This document shows positions 14,756 through 20,979 of a stretch of 21,239 nt of DNA, in pieces. Positions within the stretch are counted from its first letter, which is position 1, and each line of letters opens with the position of its first letter. Made by a program: the position numbers and the translations under genes. The notes under the pieces were generated by a model. That model had not been told where the DNA came from, searched no databases, and was given only the letters and a program-made list of their open reading frames with translations. This DNA is from a virus: IMG/VR virus record IMGVR_UViG_3300010148_000157, positions 1 through 21,239 of that record; one strand, written 5' to 3'.

Positions 14756-17233
14756 ATGAGTTTAGACGATCTATTGAGACAAGCAGCAAACGTACAGGAC
14801 AACAACACCCAAATAAATGCAGCTGGTGGTAATTTAAGTAATTTACTTACTGTTGCTGCTGGAGCAGATAACGCCAGTGAAGCAAATATTGCAGAAGTAC
14901 CAGAAGGCACAACTATTAATACTGGGTTTCAATCAGCTATGGGCATGGGATCCAGGATGGCTGGTTCATTTGCGTCTGATATGGGTGAAAGAATTAGAAT
15001 ACTGTCTAGGTTTAGTGGAATACCAGTAGAAGATTTCTTTTTAGATCCTACTGGCAACCTTGTTTACCGTACAGTTATGAATGGCAAGGAAACATACAAC
15101 AGGGTAGACCCAGGCGCTTTAGACAGCGCAAAAGAATTATTTAAACAAACAATGTTAACTGCTGGTCAAGCAAATGTTGCTGGTAACCCAAGTCAACAAG
15201 CGCAAGACATGAATGCTCAATTTGCAAAAGAATTACAGGAAACAAAAGTAACCGTTGATGACTTATCAGCTATTGGGTCTAGCATACTGGCAGAAACGCC
15301 AGCGTCTATTCCAGAAATGATTACAACTGGTGGCGTTGCAATGGCGCCTTTTACTGGTGGCACAAGTGTAATACCTGGTGCAATAGCTGGCGCAGTTGGT
15401 GAAGTGGGAAGGCAAGGTATAGGAAATTTGTTAGATCCACGTCCAGGCGCTAATATTGATATGGGGCAAGTGGCAACAGCTGCTGTTATTCCAGGCGCAT
15501 TAGAAGGTGGCAGTGCTGGTGTAAATTTTGCTAAAAATAAAATAATGGGTCAATCCCCTCCTCCTGGTGTTATCAATGCGTCAGATTTTGGAAAGATTAA
15601 GAAAAGCGTAAACGATCAAAGTCTTAATGATTTTATTACTATGGCACGAGATCAGTTTGGTATTGACTTGTCATTGCCCCAGGCATCTGGTCTTAGTTCA
15701 TTGCAAAAGCTAGAACGTAAAGTAAGGCGTAACCCAGACGCTGGTAATATATACGATGAATTTTTATTTGGTGATATTTCACCATTAACTGATCAAGTCG
15801 TGCAAATGGGTGGCCAGTACAAGCAAGTTAAAGAAGCTATTGAAAATATTTTATTGCCATCTGTAAATCGTAAACCTGGTAGCTTAGACGCACAAGCAGT
15901 TATTGGAAAAGCAATTGACGCATCAAGTCAAATAAAAGAAAAGTTTGTTAAAATGCGATCTAAAATATTTGATAAGTTTTACGCAAAGGCACGAATTGAA
16001 ACGCCTCAACTATCATTTAATGTGGCACGTAATGCCTGGCGATCTGTCGAGCAAATAATAAAAGACACATCTGGAACTCCTCAAGGCAAAATTATACAAC
16101 AATATGCTAATCAATTATACAAAGTTAAAATGAGAGACGGCAAGGTTGTTCCAAAACTTACCAGTGACGGTAAGCCTGTCCTCGATGGCGCTGGCCAGCC
16201 AATACCACAAATGGAATTTAGAACTGATATTAATAATTTAAATGAAATAAAAAAATCATTAGACACTTACATACAAAGAATTGACGATGACGCACCAGGC
16301 GCAGACAAAACAGCTAAGTTTGGTTTAAATGTTTTAAGAAGCGCATTACTCAATGGCATGAAAAACGAAAGTCCTAATTACGCTTTGGCATTAAAGTCAT
16401 TTGAAAACTTTACTAAAAATTACATGGATCCATTTGATAACTCTATTGCTGGTATAATAGGCAATTTAGGTAGAGATAAAACAAATGCAGTCAATGCATT
16501 AAGTAGAGTATTTTCAAGTAATCAAGTAACGCCAGGCGCACTGATGAGGTCATTTGAATACTTTAAACAATTACCAGGAGGCGCACAATTATTTAGAGAT
16601 GCACAGCGTGTTTACATAGAGCAGCAGTTTAAGAATATTGTTGAGAAAGTATCTAATACGCAAGCTGGTGACATGTCAGCAAATTTAGCGCAACGTGTAT
16701 ACGGTCAATTCTTTACACCAGAAAATATGAAAATATTAGCTGTTACAATGGATAACCCAAAAGATATAGAAAATATTGAAAAGATGGGCAAAGTAATGTT
16801 TGCCATACGTAACACGCTAAGAGAAGGATCACCAACAGCAACTGACATTAAAGACGCAGACGTTTTATCTTTAAGTGCTAAAGCTGGTCAACTAGCAGCT
16901 GACGTTGACGTAACAAAACCAGCGTCACTAATTGGAGCGTCACGTCAAAAAATAGACGATATTTTATACGGCCGTGCATACCAACAACTAGCAAAAATAT
17001 TTACATCAAAAGACGCATTGAGGCGCCTAGAGGCACTTAAAGAATTAGATCCTAAAGGCAAGACTGCCAGGGCAATTGTTATGGCTGTTCTTAATGCAGC
17101 AATAGACGGTAAGTATGATGAAGTTGAAGGACTAGATATTGAAGATTTACCACCTACACTAAAAGCAAAAATAGGTGACCTTCAATGGCAAAAAAATAAC
17201 TTATTTAAAAACCCTACAAATATAATTCAATGA
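14756..17233 (+). CDS. large internal virion (ejection) protein
   Basis: 825 residues, the longest in the window. Residues about 180-255 are Gly/Ala/Pro/Ile-rich and weakly hydrophobic (ETPASIPEMITTGGVAMAPF, then VIPGAIAGAVGEVGRQG and VIPGALEGGSAGVNFAK), which looks like a flexible membrane-active stretch. The rest is helical, with segments such as LKNFTKNYMDPFDNSIAG. Large proteins with such amphipathic Gly-rich stretches in podoviruses build the periplasmic channel for DNA entry. No enzymatic domain is evident. AGGAT (14746-14750) is the ribosome binding site. The stop overlaps the next start in an ATGA. Confidence 0.68.
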   Translation: MSLDDLLRQAANVQDNNTQINAAGGNLSNLLTVAAGADNASEANIAEVPEGTTINTGFQSAMGMGSRMAGSFASDMGERIRILSRFSGIPVEDFFLDPTGNLVYRTVMNGKETYNRVDPGALDSAKELFKQTMLTAGQANVAGNPSQQAQDMNAQFAKELQETKVTVDDLSAIGSSILAETPASIPEMITTGGVAMAPFTGGTSVIPGAIAGAVGEVGRQGIGNLLDPRPGANIDMGQVATAAVIPGALEGGSAGVNFAKNKIMGQSPPPGVINASDFGKIKKSVNDQSLNDFITMARDQFGIDLSLPQASGLSSLQKLERKVRRNPDAGNIYDEFLFGDISPLTDQVVQMGGQYKQVKEAIENILLPSVNRKPGSLDAQAVIGKAIDASSQIKEKFVKMRSKIFDKFYAKARIETPQLSFNVARNAWRSVEQIIKDTSGTPQGKIIQQYANQLYKVKMRDGKVVPKLTSDGKPVLDGAGQPIPQMEFRTDINNLNEIKKSLDTYIQRIDDDAPGADKTAKFGLNVLRSALLNGMKNESPNYALALKSFENFTKNYMDPFDNSIAGIIGNLGRDKTNAVNALSRVFSSNQVTPGALMRSFEYFKQLPGGAQLFRDAQRVYIEQQFKNIVEKVSNTQAGDMSANLAQRVYGQFFTPENMKILAVTMDNPKDIENIEKMGKVMFAIRNTLREGSPTATDIKDADVLSLSAKAGQLAADVDVTKPASLIGASRQKIDDILYGRAYQQLAKIFTSKDALRRLEALKELDPKGKTARAIVMAVLNAAIDGKYDEVEGLDIEDLPPTLKAKIGDLQWQKNNLFKNPTNIIQ

Positions 17234-17436
17234 CAGTATCAGAAAAAGTAGCTGTCTTAGAAAGTCGCATGACAGCGCTGGAAAAACGTATAGACAACAT
17301 GGATAAAAAATTAGACCAACTAATAGAAGCTGCATACATGGGCAAAGGCGCCTGGTGGATGTTACTCCGAGTAGGAGCAGTGTTTGTATTAGCGTCTGGA
17401 TTGGTAGCCTGGTTAGTAGATAAAATACTCAAGTAA
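17230..17436 (+). CDS. small coiled-coil/one-TM membrane protein, holin candidate
   Basis: 68 residues. Residues 3-33 form a heptad coiled coil (VAVLESRMTALEKRIDNMDK); residues about 41-64 are a single membrane span (WWMLLRVGAVFVLASGLVAW) followed by a short basic tail. That build, a soluble coiled coil before one C-terminal span, is shared by XhlA-type and several small phage holin-like proteins. It opens a run of five small membrane or exported genes; the ATGA overlap with the ejection gene ties its expression to the structural operon. A holin or holin-regulator role is inferred. Confidence 0.65.
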   Translation: MTVSEKVAVLESRMTALEKRIDNMDKKLDQLIEAAYMGKGAWWMLLRVGAVFVLASGLVAWLVDKILK

Positions 17437-17918
17437 TGATTGACCCCATTACGCTAGGCGCTGCTGTCAGTACAGCCACGCAATGCTATAGCCAAATTAA
17501 AAAACTTATCCAAACAGGGCGTGACATAGAAGATATGTCTGAGACTGTTGGTAAATGGATGGGCGCTGTTTCTGATATTGACAATATCAATAAGCATTCA
17601 AACAGTCCAAGTACATTTGATAAACTCTTTAATGGCTCTGTCGAAGAAGTGGCTATGAAAAGCTACAGTGCTAAAATAAAAGTACAGAAGCAACGTGAGG
17701 AATTAAAAAACTGGATTGTTGGACACTACGGCTTACAAGGTTGGGATAACTTACTGAAAGAAGAAGGCCGTATAAGAAAAGCCAGGCAAGAAGCTGTGTA
17801 TGCACGTGAAGAGCAAAAACGCATGATACGTGACTACACTATTATGGGCATTGCAGCACTTGTTTTACTTAGTGCGTTAGGCTGGATGATCTGGCTTATT
17901 TCTAAAAGTGTAACGTAA
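17436..17918 (+). CDS. tail-anchored membrane protein, conserved in marine phages
   Basis: 160 residues. Residues 1-115 are helical and soluble (MIDPITLGAAVSTATQCYSQ, MGAVSDIDNINKH, then SVEEVAMKSYSAKIKVQKQR), residues 116-130 are strongly basic, and residues 131-156 form a C-terminal membrane span (TIMGIAALVLLSALGWMIWL). I recognise this family as common just after the ejection genes in marine podoviruses but know no function. The N-terminal domain should be cytoplasmic, with the span as tail anchor. Position beside holin-like genes suggests a link with lysis or with membrane entry. Start overlaps the previous stop (TAATG), and its stop overlaps the next start. Confidence 0.7.
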   Translation: MIDPITLGAAVSTATQCYSQIKKLIQTGRDIEDMSETVGKWMGAVSDIDNINKHSNSPSTFDKLFNGSVEEVAMKSYSAKIKVQKQREELKNWIVGHYGLQGWDNLLKEEGRIRKARQEAVYAREEQKRMIRDYTIMGIAALVLLSALGWMIWLISKSVT

Positions 17919-18217
17919 TGCTTATGTTGTACAATTACATTTATTATTTTTTAATATTTTTCTGCGTAATATCTTTTTTATTTATTGTAGCGTTTGCAAG
18001 AGACAAGGAACACACGACATGCAGACTGGCAAAACAGTTATTAGAAAATAAAACCAGAGTTTGTGTTTATGTTGGTGCTAACTATACGCAATGGAATGAA
18101 TACGTTCCAATAGGCGCTGGTGAATGCCCCAGGGAAATACACTGTAAATACAGGCCAAATGAAAAACCATTTACATTAAAGAACGTCATAAAAAGCATAA
18201 AGGATAGTTTTAAATGA
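17918..18217 (+). CDS. membrane-anchored four-cysteine protein
   Basis: 99 residues. Residues 5-27 are one membrane span (YNYIYYFLIFFCVISFLFIV); the rest should lie in the periplasm and holds four cysteines (35, 49, 70, 76), with CPREIHCKY as the most recognisable part. The even number and an outward domain fit two disulfide bonds. I have seen related Cys-containing proteins after the preceding family in marine phages; function is unknown. It could act in lysis or in blocking entry of other phages (superinfection exclusion); neither is shown. The window lacks a recognisable spanin pair, and this lacks a lipobox. ATGA overlap with the next gene. Confidence 0.65.
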   Translation: MLMLYNYIYYFLIFFCVISFLFIVAFARDKEHTTCRLAKQLLENKTRVCVYVGANYTQWNEYVPIGAGECPREIHCKYRPNEKPFTLKNVIKSIKDSFK

Positions 18218-18531
18218 ACGCAAGAGTATACAACCACGATCTAGACGGTGACGGTAAAATTTCAAAAGAAGAATTAGAAATAGAAGAGCGTATGCTGCGT
18301 TTAGAAAATGCAGACAAAATGCAAGACCAGCAAAGACTGATGGCATGGGCAGCAATGGCGTCAAGTATTGTTACTGTTATTGTTCTTTTATTACCAATAC
18401 TTGATGTATCACGCATGCAAGCTGCTGGTGCATTTTTAAATACTTTCTTGGTTGCCCAGACTTCAGTAGTTATTGGCTTTATGGGCGCAACAGCTTGGAC
18501 ACGAAAAAAGGAAAATGGCAATGGTAAATGA
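18214..18531 (+). CDS. EF-hand plus two-TM membrane protein, holin-like
   Basis: 105 residues. Residues 9-20 are a canonical EF-hand loop (DLDGDGKISKEE): Asp9, Asp11, Asp13, Gly14, Ile16, Ser17 and Glu20 fill the calcium-binding places. A charged helix follows (EIEERMLRLENADKMQD), then two membrane spans at about 44-63 (LMAWAAMASSIVTVIVLLLP) and 72-92 (FLNTFLVAQTSVVIGFMG) and a basic tail. Two spans with a charged end resemble class II holins; a calcium-binding loop on such a protein is unusual, although I recall EF-hand-bearing small membrane proteins in marine phages. Only eight residues precede the loop, so the first helix of a normal EF-hand is missing. It overlaps both neighbours by ATGA. 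Confidence 0.7.
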   Translation: MNARVYNHDLDGDGKISKEELEIEERMLRLENADKMQDQQRLMAWAAMASSIVTVIVLLLPILDVSRMQAAGAFLNTFLVAQTSVVIGFMGATAWTRKKENGNGK

Positions 18532-18722
18532 CATGGGCGTTATTAGTGTTCTTATCTGGAACGCTACAAAAGGATATGTATTATTTCTCTGATTTGGATA
18601 CGTGCCTTAGAATTGCACAGAAAATTAGATCACAAAACTATGATCCATCACTCGCTGGGGATAGTAGGATATGGGTCAAGGCTTATTGCGTACCTAAAAC
18701 AGTACCTAAAAATAAAGAATAA
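18528..18722 (+). CDS. small exported protein with two cysteines
   Basis: 64 residues. Residues 2-13 (TWALLVFLSGTL) are a short hydrophobic N-terminus that may act as a signal or anchor; the remainder is soluble with YYFSDLDTCLRIAQKI and a second cysteine in VKAYCVPK (Cys26, Cys54). The phrase F-x-D-L-x-x-C-x-x-x-A plus a late Y-C-x-P recurs in small marine phage proteins near lysis genes. Function unknown. The last of five overlapping small membrane/exported genes; its TAA overlaps an ATG that begins a 37-codon frame. Confidence 0.6.
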   Translation: MTWALLVFLSGTLQKDMYYFSDLDTCLRIAQKIRSQNYDPSLAGDSRIWVKAYCVPKTVPKNKE

Positions 18723-18835
18723 TGAAGCGCCTAAATATTTGCAAGGCTGCAAAAAATTATAAAAAAGTTAAGGGGAATGTTCGTCAGGGGTGTCAGCATT
18801 CCTCACCAGTTATGAGGGGTAATTGTTTAATTTAA
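18722..18835 (+). CDS. possible 37-residue leader peptide
   Basis: The frame starts in a TAATG overlap with the preceding stop and would give a basic, Cys-containing peptide (MKRLNICKAAKNYKKVKGNV..., three Cys, ending GNCLI). Both the coupled start and coverage of the hairpin segments 18772-18825 would fit a leader peptide whose translation changes RNA folding. There is no sequence family I recognise, and a 37-codon frame can arise by chance, so this is weak. Confidence 0.25.
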   Translation: MKRLNICKAAKNYKKVKGNVRQGCQHSSPVMRGNCLI

Positions 18836-18853
18836 ACTTTTTTATGTTATGAT
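18823..18853 (+). promoter_or_regulatory. sigma70-like promoter candidate before the holin/lysozyme genes
   Basis: TTGTTT (18823-18828) and TATGAT (18848-18853) are separated by 19 bases, and TG at 18845-18846 gives the extended minus-10 form TGnTATGAT. A second, perfect TATAAT lies at 18868-18873 but has no good minus-35 partner. This is the only non-coding stretch of the window longer than about 70 bases, so a separate start for lysis genes is plausible. Confidence 0.45.
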
Positions 18854-18856
18854 TTT

Positions 18857-18882
18857 TAATTGCTAAATATAATCTGCAATTA
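18857..18882 (+). repeat. inverted repeat around the TATAAT box
   Basis: TAATTGC (18857-18863) and GCAATTA (18876-18882) are perfect inverted repeats with a 12-base spacer that contains TATAAT (18868-18873). It may be an operator or an RNA hairpin; it competes with the longer pairing of segments 3 and 4. Confidence 0.55.
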
Positions 18883-18909
18883 TCCCTCACCCAACAGAGG
18901 AGTAATACA

Positions 18910-19290
18910 ATGGTTTTATCAAGCCTAATAGCACCAGCTACAAAAATATTAGATAAGTTTATACCAGACGCTGACACAAAACAAAAGTTGGCGCATGACT
19001 TAGCGACAATGGCCGATAAGCATTCTCAAGAGCAAATACTCGCTCAATTGGCAATTGCTAAAGAAGACGCAAAAGGTAATTGGTTCCAGTCATCCTGGCG
19101 TCCACTTATTGGTTGGATCGCTGGCCTGTCACTAGCTATCAATTATTTAATTTCTCCAATTTGCGCTGGCTTTGGGTTTGTAATACCCCAGGCAGATATG
19201 AGTGTAATGATGCCAATATTACTTGGTATGTTAGGCATTGGTGGCATGAGAAGTTTTGACAAGCTAAACAAAACTGACACTAAAAAATGA
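18910..19290 (+). CDS. holin, three-TM family
   Basis: 126 residues. The N-terminal half is an amphipathic helix (IAPATKILDKFIPDADTKQK, then helices to residue 55), followed by the family marker WFQSSWRPLIGWIAGLSLAI (58-77), a hydrophobic SPICAGFGFVI and a last hydrophobic MPILLGMLGIGGM (101-113). The Ser-Trp-Arg-Pro-Leu-Ile-Gly-Trp signature is typical of Holin_3TM/GTA-type holins. It would pore the inner membrane at a set time so the downstream lysozyme, which has no signal peptide, reaches the cell wall. A strong ribosome binding site, AGAGGAG, ends 7 bases before ATG. The ATGA overlap couples it to the tiny basic proteins that follow. Confidence 0.82.
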   Translation: MVLSSLIAPATKILDKFIPDADTKQKLAHDLATMADKHSQEQILAQLAIAKEDAKGNWFQSSWRPLIGWIAGLSLAINYLISPICAGFGFVIPQADMSVMMPILLGMLGIGGMRSFDKLNKTDTKK

Positions 19291-19553
19291 GAAAAAGAAT
19301 AAAGTTAACTGCCAAACACAAATCAAAATCTGGTGGATTAAATGCTGCTGGTAGACGAGCAGCTAAAGCGCAAGGATCTAATTTAAAAGCGCCAGTTTCA
19401 TCTAAGCAAGCAAAGAAATCACCAGCTGCTGCAAAACGCAGAAAAAGTTTTTGCGCCAGAATGTCTGGCATGAAGAAAAAGCTAACCAGTGCCAAGACTG
19501 CTAGAGATCCCAATAGCAGAATTAATAAGGCCTTACGTAAATGGGATTGTTAA
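19287..19553 (+). CDS. small basic protein (DUF6321-like)
   Basis: 88 residues, very rich in Lys/Arg/Ala/Ser. It contains GGLNAAGRRAAKAQGSNLKA (20-39) and a highly conserved C-terminal end (KSFCARMSGMKKKLTSAKTA, then RDPNSRINKALRKWDC). I recognise this from many marine phages, where the C-terminal RDPNSRINKALRKW motif is almost invariant; I recall the family label DUF6321 but am not certain of it. Two cysteines (in FCARM and at the very end) might coordinate a metal or pair. Charge and size suggest nucleic-acid binding, perhaps inside the virion or on host DNA; unproven. ATGA overlap with the holin. Confidence 0.78.
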   Translation: MRKRIKLTAKHKSKSGGLNAAGRRAAKAQGSNLKAPVSSKQAKKSPAAAKRRKSFCARMSGMKKKLTSAKTARDPNSRINKALRKWDC

Positions 19554-19566
19554 AGGAGAAACTATT

Positions 19567-19650
19567 ATGCCGTATGGAACAGGAACTTATGGATCTACTA
19601 AAGGCAGACCAGCCAAAAAATCTAAAAAGAAAACTAAGAAAGGCAAGTAA
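19567..19650 (+). CDS. 27-residue basic protein MPYGTGTYG...
   Basis: A 27-residue frame (MPYGTGTYGSTKGRPAKKSK followed by KKTKKGK) with a strong ribosome binding site AAGGAG (19553-19558). The MPYGxGTYGSxxGRPxKK opening is one I know from many marine phages, so I regard this as a real gene despite its size. Eleven of 27 residues are basic, clustered at the C-terminus, with GRP resembling an AT-hook core (Arg-Gly-Arg-Pro is the classical form). Minor-groove DNA binding is an inference. It lies in a compact run of four such genes. Confidence 0.72.
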   Translation: MPYGTGTYGSTKGRPAKKSKKKTKKGK

Positions 19651-19815
19651 ATGAGTTTATACAGAAACATTGCAAAAAAAAGAGCCAGGATAAAAGCTGG
19701 CTCTGGTGAGAGAATGCGCAAGCCTGGAACTAAAGGCGCTCCAACTAACGCAGCATTTAAAGCAGCTGCTAAGACAGCTAAGAAACCTAAGAAAAAAGGT
19801 AAGAAAGGTAAATAA
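19651..19815 (+). CDS. 54-residue basic protein MSLYRNIAKKRA...
   Basis: 54 residues beginning directly at the base after the preceding stop. Its opening MSLYRNIAKKRARIKAGSGE and the following RMRKPGTKGAPTNAAFKAAA are a pattern I recognise from marine phages; the end is a Lys/Gly tail (KPKKKGKKGK) much like that of the preceding gene. There is no space for a normal ribosome binding site except AAAGGC/AAG within the upstream gene, so it is probably translated by coupling. Function unknown; charge suggests binding of nucleic acid or ribosomes. Confidence 0.72.
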   Translation: MSLYRNIAKKRARIKAGSGERMRKPGTKGAPTNAAFKAAAKTAKKPKKKGKKGK

Positions 19816-19817
19816 AT

Positions 19818-19976
19818 ATGGCAGTCAAGGCATTAACTCAAAGGCAAAAAGATACACTGAAAAGACACTCAGTGCATCACACGTCTAAGCACATGACTGA
19901 GATGCGCAAGCTAATGCGATCTGGAAAGACGTTCACTCAATCACATAAAATAGCAATGAAAAAAATTGGGAAGTAA
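19818..19976 (+). CDS. 52-residue basic helical protein
   Basis: 52 residues: MAVKALTQRQKDTLKRHSVH, then HTSKHMTEMRKLMRSGKTFT and QSHKIAMKKIGK. The pattern LTxRQxxTLKxHSxHHTxKHMxxMRKxMxxGKTFTxxH is recognisable from small proteins of marine phages; four His and many Lys occur in amphipathic helices. No function known to me; helix-helix DNA contact is possible. It sits between the previous basic gene (2-base gap) and the lysozyme (2-base gap). An overlapping frame at 19706-19888 in another phase is rejected as a shadow. Confidence 0.72.
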   Translation: MAVKALTQRQKDTLKRHSVHHTSKHMTEMRKLMRSGKTFTQSHKIAMKKIGK

Positions 19977-19978
19977 AT

Positions 19979-20434
19979 ATGATAAGTCCAAAATCTATGA
20001 ATGAATTAGTTGATGAAATAAAAAGAGATGAAGGCGCTGTTGTAGAAAATGGACGCCACGTTGCCTACGCTGACAGCGAAGGTTATTGGACAATTGGTGT
20101 AGGAAGACTTATAGACAGCAAGTTACCTGGCGCTGGTCTAAGAGACAGTGAAGTAGAGCAAATGCTACAGAATGATTTAAGTGAATGTGTCGAAGACTGT
20201 CAAAAGACTTTTGCCTGGTTTAACGATTTACCAGACTTAGCAAAAAAAGCATTGGTAAATATGCGCTTTAATGTTGGAATGCCACGTCTTAAAAAATTTG
20301 AAAAAATGTTAAACGCCTTGGAAACTGGTCAATTTGAATGGGCAGCAGAAGAATGTTTGGACAGCAGATGGAGTAGGCAAGTGGGCGCAAGAAGTGAAAG
20401 AATTGCTGAACTCTATCGATCATGCGCCACTTAG
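19979..20434 (+). CDS. endolysin, T4-type lysozyme (GH24)
   Basis: 151 residues. The catalytic set of T4-type lysozymes is in place: Glu18 (in IKRDEG), Asp32 and Thr38 within YADSEGYWTIGVGRLID, and the later FNVGMPRLKKFEKMLNAL. The Glu-to-Asp distance is 14 residues, against 9 in T4, so the loop between them (VVENGRHVA) is longer by five. It cleaves the beta-1,4 bond between N-acetylmuramic acid and N-acetylglucosamine. No signal peptide is seen, so it needs the upstream holin for release. Ribosome binding site GGGAAG (19968-19973). Its stop is only two bases away from the minus-strand gene. Confidence 0.93.
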   Translation: MISPKSMNELVDEIKRDEGAVVENGRHVAYADSEGYWTIGVGRLIDSKLPGAGLRDSEVEQMLQNDLSECVEDCQKTFAWFNDLPDLAKKALVNMRFNVGMPRLKKFEKMLNALETGQFEWAAEECLDSRWSRQVGARSERIAELYRSCAT

Positions 20435-20436
20435 GG

Positions 20437-20979
20437 TTAAATTAATTTAGCATTACTGTAATCTTTAATGTAATCTTTAATGTCTTTAAGGCGATCATTA
20501 GTATAATCAAAATCTGGATTTTTTTGATAGTCCTCACAAAGAACCCAAGTAACTAAACCCTTATAAGTTTTGTTAGTATAATTCTGGACTTTAATTTTTT
20601 CTATTCTAAATCCTAATGCCTTTAATGAAGATCCAGTTTCACCTGGCTGCGTGTATGTAACTATATATTTAAAACCTAAAGCAAAACACGCTGTAATAGC
20701 TTTTCCTAATAAAAAACTAGCGACATTTTTAATATTAGTTTCTATTGGCAATCCAGAAATATCTTTTGTTACAAGCCTACGAATTTCAATATGATCTCTT
20801 CTTTTAGACCATTCATGGCTAGAACAAGTATCAACTGTTACAACACCTAATAAAATTCCATATTCATCTTTAGCGCCAATAGAAAATTTGTGACGCTTTA
20901 GTGGTTTGCTGTGCCTATGGTGAAGTAATGTAAATTGAGCAGCTTCTTGTAGCTTTATTCTTATATGTTGAAGTTTCAT
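20437..20979 (-). CDS. XF1762-like protein (GNAT-looking fold)
   Basis: 180 residues. I recognise the XF1762-type pattern: LLHHRHSKP (18-26), HKFSIGAKD (30-38), a strand with GILLGVVTVDT, then RRDHIEIRRLVT, NVASFLLGKAITACFALGFK and IVTYTQPGETGSSLKALGFR. The last four follow the order of GNAT acetyltransferase strands and the Ser-Leu-x-x-Leu-Gly-Phe end. The HHRH motif is notable as possible catalytic or metal residues. Substrate unknown; a link to Mom-type DNA modification is a hypothesis from fold only. The C-terminus IKDYIKDY arose from a 12-base tandem duplication. It is co-transcribed with the minus-strand gene upstream (ATGA overlap). Confidence 0.72.
   Translation of the reverse strand: MKLQHIRIKLQEAAQFTLLHHRHSKPLKRHKFSIGAKDEYGILLGVVTVDTCSSHEWSKRRDHIEIRRLVTKDISGLPIETNIKNVASFLLGKAITACFALGFKYIVTYTQPGETGSSLKALGFRIEKIKVQNYTNKTYKGLVTWVLCEDYQKNPDFDYTNDRLKDIKDYIKDYSNAKLI
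20458..20481 (-). repeat. 12-base tandem duplication at the 3' end of the XF1762-like gene
   Basis: GTAATCTTTAAT occurs twice in tandem (20458-20469 and 20470-20481, plus-strand orientation), with a degenerate third part following. On the minus strand it encodes IKDY twice, keeps the frame, and adds four residues just before the C-terminus. Confidence 0.85.

Larger units (their letters stand above)
18772..18902 (+). promoter_or_regulatory. structured leader with mutually exclusive hairpins before the holin
   Basis: Five complementary segments form a chain. Segment 1 GGGGAATGTT (18772-18781) pairs with segment 2 AGCATTCCTC (18795-18804), ten pairs with two G-U. Segment 2 (ATTCCTCA, 18798-18805) can instead pair with segment 3 TGAGGGGT (18813-18820). 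Segment 3 extended (TGAGGGGTAATTG, 18813-18825) pairs with segment 4 CAATTATCCCTCA (18877-18889), thirteen pairs with one G-U. Segment 4 (CCTC, 18885-18888) can pair with GAGG (18897-18900) inside the holin ribosome binding site AGAGGAG (18896-18902). Folding could therefore govern access to the holin start. This is read by eye; no folding was computed and chance matches among G/C-poor text are possible. Confidence 0.45.

Noticed and set aside
18738-18753. TTTGCA-AGGC-TGCAAA hairpin as part of the regulatory chain
   Set aside because: It is a simple six-pair hairpin not overlapping the competing segments; it may be chance.
18826-18843. Palindrome GTTTAATTTAAAC followed by six T as an intrinsic terminator
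   Set aside because: The stem has only A-T pairs plus one G-C and almost no loop; too weak for a usual terminator.
19706-19888. 60-residue frame across two tiny basic genes
   Set aside because: It overlaps two frames with recognised conserved openings and has no family resemblance.
20436-20449. TAAATTAATTTA palindrome between the converging genes as a bidirectional terminator
   Set aside because: Pure A-T palindrome inside the end of the minus-strand gene, without a GC stem or T tract.
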